Below are positions 1 to 7,721 of a stretch of DNA of 64,000 nt, piece by piece. The position numbers and the translations under genes are program-made. The DNA is from Sideroxydans sp. CL21 (lineage in GTDB: Bacteria; Pseudomonadota; Gammaproteobacteria; Burkholderiales; Gallionellaceae). The stretch is taken from assembly GCF_902459525.1 (NCBI RefSeq), contig NZ_LR699166.1:2802501-2866500 (forward strand), in the 5' to 3' direction. Every line of letters starts with the position of its first letter. The first letter of the stretch is position 1. Under the pieces are notes generated by a model. It saw only the letters and a list, made by a program, of their open reading frames with translations, made no database searches and was not told the DNA's origin.

Positions 1-116
1 CCGGTGGAACCACGTCGGATCAGCAGCGTACCGATGGGCACACCGGGATAAGTGCCGTCATTGCGCACGTTGCGAATGATGCGGACTTCGTCTCCGAATT
101 CAAACTTGGGTAGCAT
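1..116 (-). CDS. nifZ: NifZ, N-terminal part (cut by window edge)
   Basis: About 38 codons are visible, starting at the ATG at 116 and running off the window. The residues read [20 protein letters not shown] and then GTYPG, which is the typical start of NifZ, a small protein that helps P-cluster maturation of the MoFe nitrogenase. The start codon lies inside the end of nifW, giving a 17-base overlap, so the two are probably translationally coupled. The rest of the protein cannot be judged. Confidence 0.8.
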   Translation of the reverse strand, partial: MLPKFEFGDEVRIIRNVRNDGTYPGVPIGTLLIRRGST

Positions 117-441
117 CTTTTTTGGTCACCGTGATCGAACTCAACGGCACGAACTTCACTTGCGGCTCGTGCATGTGAAACACCTTGAACACTTTCTCGG
201 TCAGGGCGTCAGATTTCACAAAATCCTGGTATGCCTGCTGCAGCGCTGTGACATACACCGCGCGCTGTGCTGTCTCATCATCCGGCATCACCGCTTTGCT
301 GAGGTAGTTGTGGAAGCGTTGCAAGATGTGCAGACGATTTACTTGCACTACCGAGGGTTCGTATTCAATACCAAAGTAGTTCAGGAAATCTTCGGCGGAA
401 ACCAACTCCTCCATTGCCTCGTCCAGTGTCAGTTCGCCCAT
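100..441 (-). CDS. nifW: NifW, nitrogenase-stabilising/protective protein
   Basis: A 113-residue protein of normal NifW length. The N-terminal segment ([20 protein letters not shown]) and the following [16 protein letters not shown] are family hallmarks. NifW binds the MoFe protein and is linked to its assembly or protection from oxygen. The ATG at 441 shares its A with the TGA of the upstream TPR-like gene (TGATG), which argues for this start over the GTG one codon upstream. It overlaps nifZ at its 3' end. It is a late gene of the nif operon that starts at iscA. Confidence 0.88.
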   Translation of the reverse strand: MGELTLDEAMEELVSAEDFLNYFGIEYEPSVVQVNRLHILQRFHNYLSKAVMPDDETAQRAVYVTALQQAYQDFVKSDALTEKVFKVFHMHEPQVKFVPLSSITVTKKDATQV

Positions 442-962
442 CACGCTCTCCTTTGCATCATTTCATCGTTATTCATTGCCTGGTGCAGCACTTCCAGCAG
501 CGCTCTGCCGCCCATGCGATCATTGCTGTCCAGCTCCACCAGTTTCTCAAGCATGGCCTGCCCGATCTCAAAATATCCCAGGCGCAGGTTGATGTAGCCG
601 GTGGCCTTGAGCACCATGAGATAGAAGCGCACCAACCCCATCGAGCGCAGCACGCCTTCGCCCAGATTGGCTTCATTCAGATTCGTCCAGGTTTCGGGGA
701 AATTCAGCCGCCGACCAACCACGGCCAATGTGCTCTCGCCCACCAGCAGTGCATCTTCAAAACGATGCTGGTAAAAGTAATAGCGATACAACGCCACCAG
801 CACCATCAAGTGCTGCGGCGCCATCAGGCTGGCGCGCAGCAGCAGGCTCTCCGATTCTTCGCTGCCGTATTTGTCCGCAGCAGCCACAATCAGGCGTGAA
901 ACATCCTGCGCCAGCGGCTCGTCGAAATACAACTCGGCTTGTTCGAAATCGAGCAGATCCAT
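441..962 (-). CDS. nif-associated TPR-like helical protein, unknown function
   Basis: A 173-residue soluble protein rich in paired alpha-helices. It contains segments such as [20 protein letters not shown], followed by [14 protein letters not shown], and a second pair around [20 protein letters not shown], typical of degenerate tetratricopeptide repeats. No catalytic motif is visible. It sits between cysE (3 bp gap) and nifW (TGATG overlap), so it is part of the nif operon. From memory, similar small TPR-like ORFs occur at this place in other betaproteobacterial nif clusters. A role as adaptor or chaperone in nitrogenase assembly is inference only. Confidence 0.7.
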   Translation of the reverse strand: MDLLDFEQAELYFDEPLAQDVSRLIVAAADKYGSEESESLLLRASLMAPQHLMVLVALYRYYFYQHRFEDALLVGESTLAVVGRRLNFPETWTNLNEANLGEGVLRSMGLVRFYLMVLKATGYINLRLGYFEIGQAMLEKLVELDSNDRMGGRALLEVLHQAMNNDEMMQRRA

Positions 963-965
963 GAT

Positions 966-1748
966 TCATTCCCTCCTGATGACGCGCGCCACTTCCGTGC
1001 CGCAAAGATCATCCGCATCGCAGGCACGGCATTGCCCCTCCACCGGTTCGCCTTGCTTGCGCAGTTGGCCTTCAAGTATTTCGATGCGTTCCATCAGGCA
1101 TGCGATGGCGCGGCCTACCGGATCCGGGATCAGATGATGGTCGAGGTTGATGCCGTAGATGTTGTCGGCGTTGGCCTCCTCGGTGCGCAACACGATCTTG
1201 CCGGGAATGCCGATCACGGTGCGATGCGCAGGCACATCTTTGACCACGACCGAGTTGGCGCCGACACGCACTTGCTCGCCGAGTGTGATCGCGCCCAGTA
1301 TCTTTGCGCCCGCGCCAACCACGACGCCATCGCCAAGAGTCGGGTGGCGCTTGCCCTTGTTCCATGTCGTGCCGCCCAGTGTGACGCCGTGATACAGCGT
1401 CACGTCGTCGCCGATCTCCGCGGTCTCGCCGATCACCACGCCTGCGCCGTGATCGATAAAGAAGCGCCTGCCTATGGTGGCACCCGGATGAATGTCGATG
1501 TTGGTCATGAAACGCGCGAACCATGAAAGCAAGCGCGCCATATAGCGCAATTTCCATTTCCACAGACGGTGTGCGATGCGCTGCAACAGAATGGCGTGCA
1601 CACCGGGATAAGTGGTCAGCACTTCGAAGCGCGAACGTGCGGCAGGATCACGCTGGAACACGCAACTCACGTCTTCAAGCAACAGCCGCAACAACGACGG
1701 CTGAACCGGCTTGGAAACCACATTCACGTTGCTGATCACGTCTTCCAT
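966..1748 (-). CDS. cysE: Serine O-acetyltransferase (CysE/NifP type)
   Basis: About 260 residues. The N-terminal helical half is followed by the left-handed beta-helix acetyltransferase fold with hexapeptide repeats: [15 protein letters not shown], then [24 protein letters not shown]. The catalytic His is in the [11 protein letters not shown] segment. It acetylates serine for cysteine synthesis. Inside nif operons this paralogue (nifP in Azotobacter) raises the cysteine supply for NifS and Fe-S cluster assembly. Of two adjacent ATGs, the one at 1748 is better spaced from GGAG; the other is at 1751. The C-terminal tail carries a CxxCDADDLC motif not essential to the fold. Confidence 0.9.
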   Translation of the reverse strand: MEDVISNVNVVSKPVQPSLLRLLLEDVSCVFQRDPAARSRFEVLTTYPGVHAILLQRIAHRLWKWKLRYMARLLSWFARFMTNIDIHPGATIGRRFFIDHGAGVVIGETAEIGDDVTLYHGVTLGGTTWNKGKRHPTLGDGVVVGAGAKILGAITLGEQVRVGANSVVVKDVPAHRTVIGIPGKIVLRTEEANADNIYGINLDHHLIPDPVGRAIACLMERIEILEGQLRKQGEPVEGQCRACDADDLCGTEVARVIRRE

Positions 1749-1757
1749 CATGCGCTC

Positions 1758-2909
1758 CTAGTGCGCCGCACTGGGCTGGCGCCCGATGTAGCGTTGGTAG
1801 AGGAACAGCAATTCCTGGTCCGCAGGCGAGCGTTTGGCGCGTTCTGCAAAATTGCGGATGTCCGGCAGCAGGGCGCGCGCTTCGGCCTGACTGAGATTCA
1901 GCCCCATGGTGGCGTAGGCAGCGATGATGCCGTGCGCCCCGGAATGCTTGCCGACCACGAGCCTGTGATGACGGCCGACTTCTACCGGGTCGAAGCCCTG
2001 ATAGGTGTCGGGATCCTTGAGCAGTCCATCGACATGGATACCCGCCTCGTGCGTGAACACGCCCTCGCCCACCAAACTCTTCTGCCAGGGCACAGGTCGT
2101 CCCGAAGCAGCCGCAACCAACGCCGACAAGGAAGGGAAATGCGCGAGGTCGATGCCGGTATTCAGGTTGTAGAGTTTTTTCAAGCCCATCGCGACTTCTT
2201 CCAGCGGTGCATTACCGGCGCGTTCGCCCAGACCATTCACCGTGGTGTTGATGTGCGTTGCACCTGCCACAGCAGCCGCAAGGCTGTTGGCCGTGGCCAG
2301 ACCGAGATCGTCGTGCGCATGCATCTCGATTTCGATATCCACCGCACTGCGCAAGGCGGAAATGGATTTGTGCACGCCGAACGGTTCCATCACGCCCAGC
2401 GTATCGGCATAGCGGATACGGCACGCACCTGCGGCTTGTGCGGCTTCGGCCACTTGAAGAATGAATTCAGGATCGGCGCGCGAAGCGTCTTCGCAACCGA
2501 CGATGACTTCCAGCCCGTAGTCGTAAGCGTAAGGCACCAATTCAAAGATGGTATCGAGCACCCAGGCTCGGTCGCGTTTCAGCTTCTTGGCAAGATGGAT
2601 GTCCGACACCGGTATGGAGACATCGATCATATGCACGTCAAGCTGGTCGACGGTGTCGATGTCGGCCTTGCACATGCGGCTCCACGCGATCAGCTTGGCA
2701 TTCAGATCGAGTGCAGCAACAGCGTTGATGCTTTCGCGTTCTTCATGCCCCATCGCCGGAATGCCGACTTCCAGTTCTGGCACGCCGAGTGCGTCGAGCT
2801 GGCGCGCGATGTCCAGCTTCTCCTCCAACGTGAACGCCACCCCCGCGGTCTGTTCGCCGTCGCGCAGGGTGGTGTCGTCGATGATGATGGTGCGGGACAT
2901 GATGGTCAT
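1758..2909 (-). CDS. nifV: Homocitrate synthase
   Basis: About 383 residues of the DRE-TIM metallolyase family. It begins with the substrate and metal loop [15 protein letters not shown], and HAHDDLGLATAN carries the metal-binding HxH. It condenses acetyl-CoA with 2-oxoglutarate to give homocitrate, the organic ligand of FeMo-co. It is distinguished from LeuA by its length (no C-terminal regulatory domain), the GEQTAGVAF signature and the nif context. The start is uncertain among ATGs at 2918, 2909 and 2900; 2909 has a GGA four bases upstream. A 72-bp palindrome separates it from nifS, and cysE follows closely. Confidence 0.92.
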   Translation of the reverse strand: MTIMSRTIIIDDTTLRDGEQTAGVAFTLEEKLDIARQLDALGVPELEVGIPAMGHEERESINAVAALDLNAKLIAWSRMCKADIDTVDQLDVHMIDVSIPVSDIHLAKKLKRDRAWVLDTIFELVPYAYDYGLEVIVGCEDASRADPEFILQVAEAAQAAGACRIRYADTLGVMEPFGVHKSISALRSAVDIEIEMHAHDDLGLATANSLAAAVAGATHINTTVNGLGERAGNAPLEEVAMGLKKLYNLNTGIDLAHFPSLSALVAAASGRPVPWQKSLVGEGVFTHEAGIHVDGLLKDPDTYQGFDPVEVGRHHRLVVGKHSGAHGIIAAYATMGLNLSQAEARALLPDIRNFAERAKRSPADQELLFLYQRYIGRQPSAAH

Positions 2910-2922
2910 TTCATCCACAAAT

Positions 2923-2994
2923 GTAGGATGGGTGGAGCGTAGCGATACCCATCGTTTGCATATGTTGGGTATCGCTGCGCTCCACCCAACCTAC
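2923..2994. repeat. REP-like long palindrome between nifS and nifV
   Basis: Two 31-base arms (2923-2953 and 2964-2994) are reverse complements with three mismatches, separated by 10 bases. The arms contain GGTGGAGCG and GCGATACCCA, a composition typical of dispersed intergenic REP/BIME-like repeats. In the nifS-nifV mRNA it would form a very stable hairpin. It could stabilise the upstream message or lower nifV expression relative to nifS. Confidence 0.75.
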
Positions 2995-3020
2995 GGCTAA
3001 GGAAAATAGGTTTTTCATGA

Positions 3021-4229
3021 TTATGCGTAAGTCGGCGCAAACGCCTTTTCCGGTTCGGCTTTAGGACCGTCGCCTTCCCAATACGGCGACAGCTTGCGCA
3101 GTTGCGCGATGATCTCCGGCACAACCTGAATCACGCGATCGACTTCTGCTTCGGTGCTGTAACGCGACAATGAGAAGCGCACCGTACCGTGAGCGGCAGT
3201 GTAGGGAATGCCCATCGCACGCATCACATGCGAGGGCTCCAGTGAACCGGAAGTGCAGGCTGAGCCTGAGCTGGCGGCAATGCCGAATTTATTGAGCAGC
3301 AACAGGATCGCTTCACCTTCGATGAACTCGAACGCGATGTTGCTGGTGTTCGGCAGGCGGTTATCCGGGTTGCCGGTCACGAACGAGCGCGGCACTTTGG
3401 AAAGGATGCCTGCTTCCAGCTTGTCGCGCAGACGTGCGACTTCGGTGTTCTCGAAGGTCATTGCTTCCAGCGCCATCTCGGCAGCCTTGCCCAAGCCGAC
3501 AATGGAGGTGGTGTTCTCGGTACCGGCACGGCGACCGCGTTCCTGATGACCGCCACGCAACAGCGGACGAAACCGAGTGCCGCGCTTCAGGTACAGGACG
3601 CCGATGCCCTTGGGCGCATGCAGTTTGTGCCCCGATACGGAGAGCATGTCGATCTTGGTATCTTTCAAATTCAGCGGCACCTTGCCCACGGCCTGCACGG
3701 CGTCGGTGTGGAACATGGCACCGGCGGCATTCGCCAGCTCGGCCATCTCGACCACAGGGAAGAAAGTCCCGGTTTCGTTGTTCGCCCACATCACCGATAC
3801 CACGGCAACCTGATCGGTCAGCAACTTCTTGTATTCGTCCAGGTCAAGGCGGCCCTTGCCGTCCACCTTGAGCAGATGCACCTTGTAGCCCTCTTTTTCC
3901 AGATGGGTGCACAGCGTAAGGATGGCCGGATGTTCGACGGTGGTGGTGATGATCTCCTTGCGTTCCGGCTGCGCTTTCAGCGCAGAGATGATCGCAGTGG
4001 AATCCGACTCGGTACCGCAGGAAGTGAAAATGATCTCGGAGTCGTGTTCCGCTCCCAGCAACTCCTGCACTTGCATGCGCGCCTTCTTGATCGCCAGGCC
4101 AACCTTGTTGCCGAAGCTGTGCATCGACGATGGGTTGCCGAACTGCTCGGTGAAATACGGCAGCATGACCTCCACTACCGCGGGATCGACCCGCGTGGTT
4201 GCGTTGTTGTCGAAATAGATGCCTTCCAT
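3021..4229 (-). CDS. nifS: Cysteine desulfurase NifS
   Basis: A 402-residue class V aminotransferase-fold PLP enzyme. The PLP lysine is K202 in SVSGHKLHAPKG, and the catalytic persulfide cysteine is C325 in SSGSACTSGSLEP. HTDAVQAVGK and GTENT are further cofactor-site motifs. It takes sulfur from cysteine and delivers it to NifU for nitrogenase Fe-S cluster assembly. The C325 position equals that of Azotobacter NifS, and the gene follows nifU directly. The last 25 residues (EGDGPKAEPEKAFAPTYA) look like a variable tail. Confidence 0.95.
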   Translation of the reverse strand: MEGIYFDNNATTRVDPAVVEVMLPYFTEQFGNPSSMHSFGNKVGLAIKKARMQVQELLGAEHDSEIIFTSCGTESDSTAIISALKAQPERKEIITTTVEHPAILTLCTHLEKEGYKVHLLKVDGKGRLDLDEYKKLLTDQVAVVSVMWANNETGTFFPVVEMAELANAAGAMFHTDAVQAVGKVPLNLKDTKIDMLSVSGHKLHAPKGIGVLYLKRGTRFRPLLRGGHQERGRRAGTENTTSIVGLGKAAEMALEAMTFENTEVARLRDKLEAGILSKVPRSFVTGNPDNRLPNTSNIAFEFIEGEAILLLLNKFGIAASSGSACTSGSLEPSHVMRAMGIPYTAAHGTVRFSLSRYSTEAEVDRVIQVVPEIIAQLRKLSPYWEGDGPKAEPEKAFAPTYA

Positions 4230-4257
4230 TTTCTGCTCCTTAATTTTCTTTATCCTC

Positions 4258-4275
4258 TCTCCCGCTTGCGGGAGA
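4258..4275. repeat. Short palindrome in the nifU-nifS gap
   Basis: TCTCCCGC and GCGGGAGA form a perfect 8-bp inverted repeat with a two-base loop. It sits in the 60-bp gap between nifU and nifS and resembles a core of the common intergenic repeats built on CTCTCCC. It is a possible mRNA stability or pausing element. It lacks a T-tract on the minus strand, so it is probably not a terminator. Confidence 0.6.
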
Positions 4276-4289
4276 AGGGAGTTAACCCA

Positions 4290-5180
4290 TCACGGATGGC
4301 AACTCGCCCGGCTCAACGCCCCGGCCTTGGTTGGCACGATCTTGATGAACTCTTTCAGCTCTTCCATCAGCTTCTGCTGGATGCCTTGCAGCGTCAGCGC
4401 TTCCATCTGGCAGCCGGAACAGGCACCGGTCATGTTGACGTAGATGGTCTTGCCGTCCACGTCCACCAGCTCGATATCGCCGCCATCGCGCTTCAGTTGC
4501 GGGCGCACAGAATCCAGCACGGCCTCGATCTTGCGAATGCGTTGCAGGTTGGTCATGCCTGCAGGCTTTGCTTCTTCCTTGGCGGGCGTGCCCGGCTTGA
4601 AAGCCTCGCCGCGCTCGGTCATCACCTTGACCAGGATCTCTTCGATGCCTTCGTGGCAGGAGGAACAACCGCCGCCAGCCTTGGTGTAGTTGGTCACGTC
4701 CTGTACCGAACACAGGTTGTTGGCGCGTATGGTGTCTTCGATCAGCACCGCATCGATGGCGAAGCACTTGCACACGAGTGCGCCCTCTTCGTGATCGTCG
4801 CTCCACACTTCGCCGCGGTAGTTGGCCACGGCGGCCTGCAGCGCCTCGCGCCCCATCACGGAACAGTGCATCTTTTCCGGAGGCAGGCCGTCGAGGTAAT
4901 CGGCGATGTCCTGATTGCTGACTTTGAGTGCTTCATCCAGGGTCTTGCCCTTGATCATCTCGGTGAGCGCGGAAGAAGACGCGATGGCCGAGCCGCAGCC
5001 AAAGGTCTGGAAATGCGCGTCGAGGATGATGTCTGTCTCCGGCTCCACCTTGAGCATCAGGCGCAGCGCGTCGCCGCAACTGATCGAGCCGACATCACCC
5101 ACGCCGTTCGCATCAGCTAGTACTCCGGCGTTACGGGGTTGAAAGAAGTGCTCTTTGACTTTGTCCGAGTAATCCCACAT
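4290..5180 (-). CDS. nifU: Nitrogenase Fe-S cluster scaffold NifU
   Basis: A 296-residue three-domain NifU. The N-terminal IscU-like domain has cluster ligands C35, C62 and C106. The central [2Fe-2S] domain has C137, C139, C172 and C175. The C-terminal Nfu domain has the CxxC at C254 and C257. The first three positions match those I recall for Azotobacter NifU. It receives sulfur from NifS and builds Fe-S clusters for nitrogenase proteins. It is the second gene of the operon, behind iscA. Confidence 0.95.
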   Translation of the reverse strand: MWDYSDKVKEHFFQPRNAGVLADANGVGDVGSISCGDALRLMLKVEPETDIILDAHFQTFGCGSAIASSSALTEMIKGKTLDEALKVSNQDIADYLDGLPPEKMHCSVMGREALQAAVANYRGEVWSDDHEEGALVCKCFAIDAVLIEDTIRANNLCSVQDVTNYTKAGGGCSSCHEGIEEILVKVMTERGEAFKPGTPAKEEAKPAGMTNLQRIRKIEAVLDSVRPQLKRDGGDIELVDVDGKTIYVNMTGACSGCQMEALTLQGIQQKLMEELKEFIKIVPTKAGALSRASCHP

Positions 5181-5218
5181 GGTGTTCTCCTAGTATCCAA
5201 AATTGCGTAGCAACCGAC

Positions 5219-5283
5219 CGTACCCCTCGCCCTCGGGGAGAGGGGGGACGGGGGTGAGGGAGACGATCATGAACATGATCGTC
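5219..5283. repeat. Repeat-rich iscA-nifU gap with perfect palindrome
   Basis: The gap holds a G/C-skewed palindromic stretch (CCCTCGCC near 5224, GGGTGAGGG near 5252) of the kind found as dispersed intergenic repeats. Next to it, 5262-5283 is a perfect palindrome, GACGATCATG and CATGATCGTC around AA, that reaches into the iscA stop codon. It would fold strongly in the iscA-nifU transcript. Confidence 0.6.
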
Positions 5284-5605
5284 AGGCAGAGAAAGATGAA
5301 CCGCACGCGCAGCTGGAGCTGGCATTCGGGTTTTCGAATTTGAAGCCGCTGCCGTTGAGGCTATCGACGAAGTCGACAGTCACGCCTTCGAGCAAGGGTG
5401 CGGACAGCGGATCGACCAGCAGCGTGACCGCGCCGTATTCCAGCACAGTGTCATCTTCGCTTCTGGCTTCTTCCAGCGACATGCCGTACTGGAAGCCGGA
5501 GCAGCCACCGCCGGAAATGGCGATGCGCAGTCCTGCCACGGGGGTGGCCGAGCCTTTGATAAATTTCTCAACAGCAGAGATTGCATTGGGTGTCAGGTTG
5601 ATCAT
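5282..5605 (-). CDS. iscA: IscA/HesB-type Fe-S assembly protein of the nif operon
   Basis: A 107-residue A-type carrier. The three conserved cysteines are present: one in SGGGCSGFQYGM and two in the C-terminal CACGSSF. A-type proteins carry iron or Fe-S clusters to target enzymes. Its place as first gene of the nifUSV operon, directly behind a sigma-54 promoter, identifies it as the nitrogenase-dedicated copy (often called iscA-nif or hesB). The start at 5605 is preceded by GGAG on the minus strand. Confidence 0.9.
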   Translation of the reverse strand: MINLTPNAISAVEKFIKGSATPVAGLRIAISGGGCSGFQYGMSLEEARSEDDTVLEYGAVTLLVDPLSAPLLEGVTVDFVDSLNGSGFKFENPNASSSCACGSSFSA

Positions 5606-5642
5606 GGTTCGCTCCTATCAGGTGGTCTGTGCCTGAGTAATC

Positions 5643-5657
5643 GCAAACTGCGTGCCA
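5643..5657 (-). promoter_or_regulatory. Sigma-54 (RpoN) -24/-12 promoter of the nif operon
   Basis: On the minus strand the sequence TGGCACGCAGTTTGC matches the RpoN consensus (TGGCAC, five bases, TTGC). It lies about 40 bp before the iscA start codon. Confidence 0.85.
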
Positions 5658-5752
5658 GCCCGTGACGATAGAGTCAACAGGCTGTTTTAATGGACTATTG
5701 CTTTAATTTCACGCTCAACTCGCGTGTGTGGAACAAGACGGGGATGGGGTGT

Positions 5753-5768
5753 TGTAGGGTTTGTGACA
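5753..5768. promoter_or_regulatory. NifA upstream activator site (TGT-N10-ACA)
   Basis: TGT, ten bases, ACA: the exact NifA-binding consensus. It is centred about 105 bp upstream of the -24/-12 element, which is the usual distance for activation by DNA looping. A second, imperfect TGT-N10-ACG lies near 5729. Confidence 0.75.
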
Positions 5769-5778
5769 AGCAATGAAA

Positions 5779-5803
5779 ATCCCCATCGATTGCTGACGGG
5801 GAT
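5779..5803 (-). terminator. Probable terminator of the VIT1-like gene
   Basis: ATCCCC and GGGGAT arms extend to a 9-bp stem with one mismatch. On the minus strand the stem is followed by TTTTC. It lies 12 bp past the stop codon of the upstream gene. Confidence 0.55.
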
Positions 5804-5814
5804 GCTATTTGGAC

Positions 5815-6513
5815 TTACATCGTGGTTCCGAACAGTCTGCCGACACCTGCGGTCAATCCCATGGCCAGTGCGCCCCAGAAGACCACACGCAGTGACGCCC
5901 GCAGTATCGGGGCGCCGCCTGCACTCGCAGCCAATGCGCCGAGTGCGGTGAGGACGACCAGGGAAACGCCAGCGACTACAGGAAGTATCAGCGTTGGCGG
6001 AGCTAAAAGTGCCGCCAGTAGCGGCAAGGCTGCGCCCACAGAAAAAGTCAGCGCCGAAGTGAATGCAGCCTGCACCGGCCGGGCGCTCAGGGTATCGCTG
6101 ATGCCCAGTTCATCGCGGGCATGGGCGCCCAGCGCGTCATGCGCCATCAGTTGCTCCGCAACCTGCACCGCAAGTTCGGAAGACAATCCCCGATTGACAT
6201 AGATAGCCGCCAGTTCCTGATGTTCATGCTCCGGTTGCGCCTTCAGCTCGGCGCGTTCGCGCGTGATGTCGGCCTGTTCGGTGTCAGCCTGCGAACTGAC
6301 CGACACATACTCTCCCGCAGCCATCGACATCGCGCCCGCAACCAGCCCGGCCACCCCCGCCACCAGCAGCTCGCTACGCCCCACATTGGCCGCCGCCACA
6401 CCGACCATCAGGCTGGCGGTGGAGACGATCCCGTCATTCGCCCCCAGCACGGCGGCGCGTAACCAGCCTATGCGCTGAAAGCGATGCGATTCACGGTGGA
6501 CAGATCGGGGCAT
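5815..6513 (-). CDS. VIT1/CCC1-family iron/manganese transporter
   Basis: About 232 residues. The N-terminal ERIGWLRAAVLGANDGIVST-type signature is present here as RIGWLRAAVLGANDGIVSTA. VAGAMSMAAGEYVSVSSQAD follows, both hallmarks of the VIT1/CCC1 family. Five membrane segments are predicted, two near the N-terminus and three in the C-terminal third, around a charged cytoplasmic metal-binding region (residues about 75-130). It probably exports or sequesters Fe2+ or Mn2+. The ATG at 6513 has GGAG upstream and is preferred to a TTG at 6555. It is transcribed toward the nif promoter. Confidence 0.85.
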   Translation of the reverse strand: MPRSVHRESHRFQRIGWLRAAVLGANDGIVSTASLMVGVAAANVGRSELLVAGVAGLVAGAMSMAAGEYVSVSSQADTEQADITRERAELKAQPEHEHQELAAIYVNRGLSSELAVQVAEQLMAHDALGAHARDELGISDTLSARPVQAAFTSALTFSVGAALPLLAALLAPPTLILPVVAGVSLVVLTALGALAASAGGAPILRASLRVVFWGALAMGLTAGVGRLFGTTM

Positions 6514-6794
6514 GGCGTGCTGTTTCTCCAATTTCAAATACGCGAGGTGCGCCAAATAAGCGCTTTGACAAGAACAAGCATAGCACCATCAACCTGTAGC
6601 CAGTGAAATCAGCGTGAATGCAAAGCCACAGAAAGAAAATCTCGTAGTTGGCTGACGAAGCGATGAAATGGCTGCATGAAAAAAATCAATCAGAAAATCA
6701 GGAAACACAAAATCAACAGCAAAAAAATGAACGATAATTCAGAAAAAATTTCAGCGTTGTTTTAAATGTAAAGAGAGTGTGAAGAGGAAGAGTA
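6514..6794. other. AT-rich divergent intergenic region
   Basis: About 280 bp separates the VIT1-like gene (minus) from the cbbQ-like gene (plus). It is A-rich (several A6-A7 runs between 6680 and 6750), unlike its surroundings. It must carry both promoters, but no convincing -35/-10 pair or operator could be fixed by eye. Confidence 0.5.
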
Positions 6795-7601
6795 ATGAGA
6801 GACGTCATTAGCCAATACCGCATCGAGAAGGAACCCTACTACCGCGTCGTATCGGACGAACTGTCCGTTTTTGACGCGGCTTATTCTGTGCGCATGCCCA
6901 TGATGCTCAAGGGCCCGACAGGCTGCGGCAAAACAAGGTTCATCGAATATATGGCCTGGAGACTCCAGAAGCCCCTGATCACGGTCGCGTGCAACGAAGA
7001 CATGACCGCTTCCGATCTCGTGGGCCGGTTCCTGCTTGATGCCACCGGCACGCGCTGGCAGGACGGGCCGCTCGCCATCGCGGCCCGTTACGGTGCGATC
7101 TGCTATCTCGACGAGATCGTGGAAGCGCGCCAGGACACCACCGTGGTGATCCATCCGCTCACCGACAACCGCAAGGTGCTTCCCCTGGAGAAAACAGGCG
7201 AGCTCATCAACGCACATCCGGATTTCCAGCTGGTGATCTCCTACAATCCCGGCTATCAGAGCGTGATGAAGGATTTGAAGCAGTCCACCAAGCAGCGCTT
7301 CGGTGCCCTGGACTTCAATTATCCCGAGCATGCAATTGAAGAAGAAATTGTTTCCCATGAGACGGGCGTTGCCCGCGATATCGCGGGAAAACTGGTTTCG
7401 ATTGCGGAAATGGCGCGTAACCTGAAAGGTCATGGACTGGATGAGGGTATCTCCACCCGCATGCTGATCTACGCAGGCAACCTGATCGCCAAGGGCGTCG
7501 AAGTCAAAAAGGCTTGCTGCGTGGCCCTGATCGCTCCGATCACGGACGACCCGGACATGCGCGATGCACTTGATGCAGCGGTGACGACGTTTTTTGGATA
7601 G
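6795..7601 (+). CDS. MoxR-type AAA+ ATPase, CbbQ/NirQ/NorQ family
   Basis: A 268-residue protein. Walker A is at residues 40-47 (GPTGCGKT) and Walker B at 101-107 (AICYLDE). [16 protein letters not shown] and [11 protein letters not shown] are typical of the family. Members work with a VWA partner to remodel metalloenzymes: CbbQ with CbbO reactivates RuBisCO, and NorQ with NorD loads iron into nitric oxide reductase. The sequence reads most like CbbQ, but no RuBisCO or nor gene lies in the window, so the client is unknown. GAGGAAGA precedes the ATG. The VWA partner follows 116 bp downstream. Confidence 0.88.
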   Translation: MRDVISQYRIEKEPYYRVVSDELSVFDAAYSVRMPMMLKGPTGCGKTRFIEYMAWRLQKPLITVACNEDMTASDLVGRFLLDATGTRWQDGPLAIAARYGAICYLDEIVEARQDTTVVIHPLTDNRKVLPLEKTGELINAHPDFQLVISYNPGYQSVMKDLKQSTKQRFGALDFNYPEHAIEEEIVSHETGVARDIAGKLVSIAEMARNLKGHGLDEGISTRMLIYAGNLIAKGVEVKKACCVALIAPITDDPDMRDALDAAVTTFFG

Positions 7602-7661
7602 GCGGTACGACAAAAATGAAACCGATGAAAGACACAATCGGTGATCGGTAACAGAGGAGGC

Positions 7662-7721
7662 ATGACCTTCATGTCCTGTTCATCTTGCATTCTATCTTGT
7701 GGAGCTGCGATTTCGAAATGA
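7662..7721 (+). CDS. 19-codon cysteine-rich upstream ORF, possible leader
   Basis: A perfect AGGAGG at 7655-7660 is followed almost at once by an ATG at 7662. The reading frame MTFMSCSSCILSCGAAISK ends with a TGA that overlaps the ATG of the VWA gene (ATGA at 7718-7721). The VWA start itself has only a distant GGAG. The arrangement suggests that ribosomes load here and re-initiate on the VWA gene. The four cysteines could also mean a regulatory or metal-sensing leader; that is speculation. No protein evidence exists. Confidence 0.4.
   Translation: MTFMSCSSCILSCGAAISK

Noticed and set aside
7685-7717. TTG start for the VWA gene
   Set aside because: No ribosome site in frame; the ATG at 7718 overlaps a well-initiated mini-ORF.
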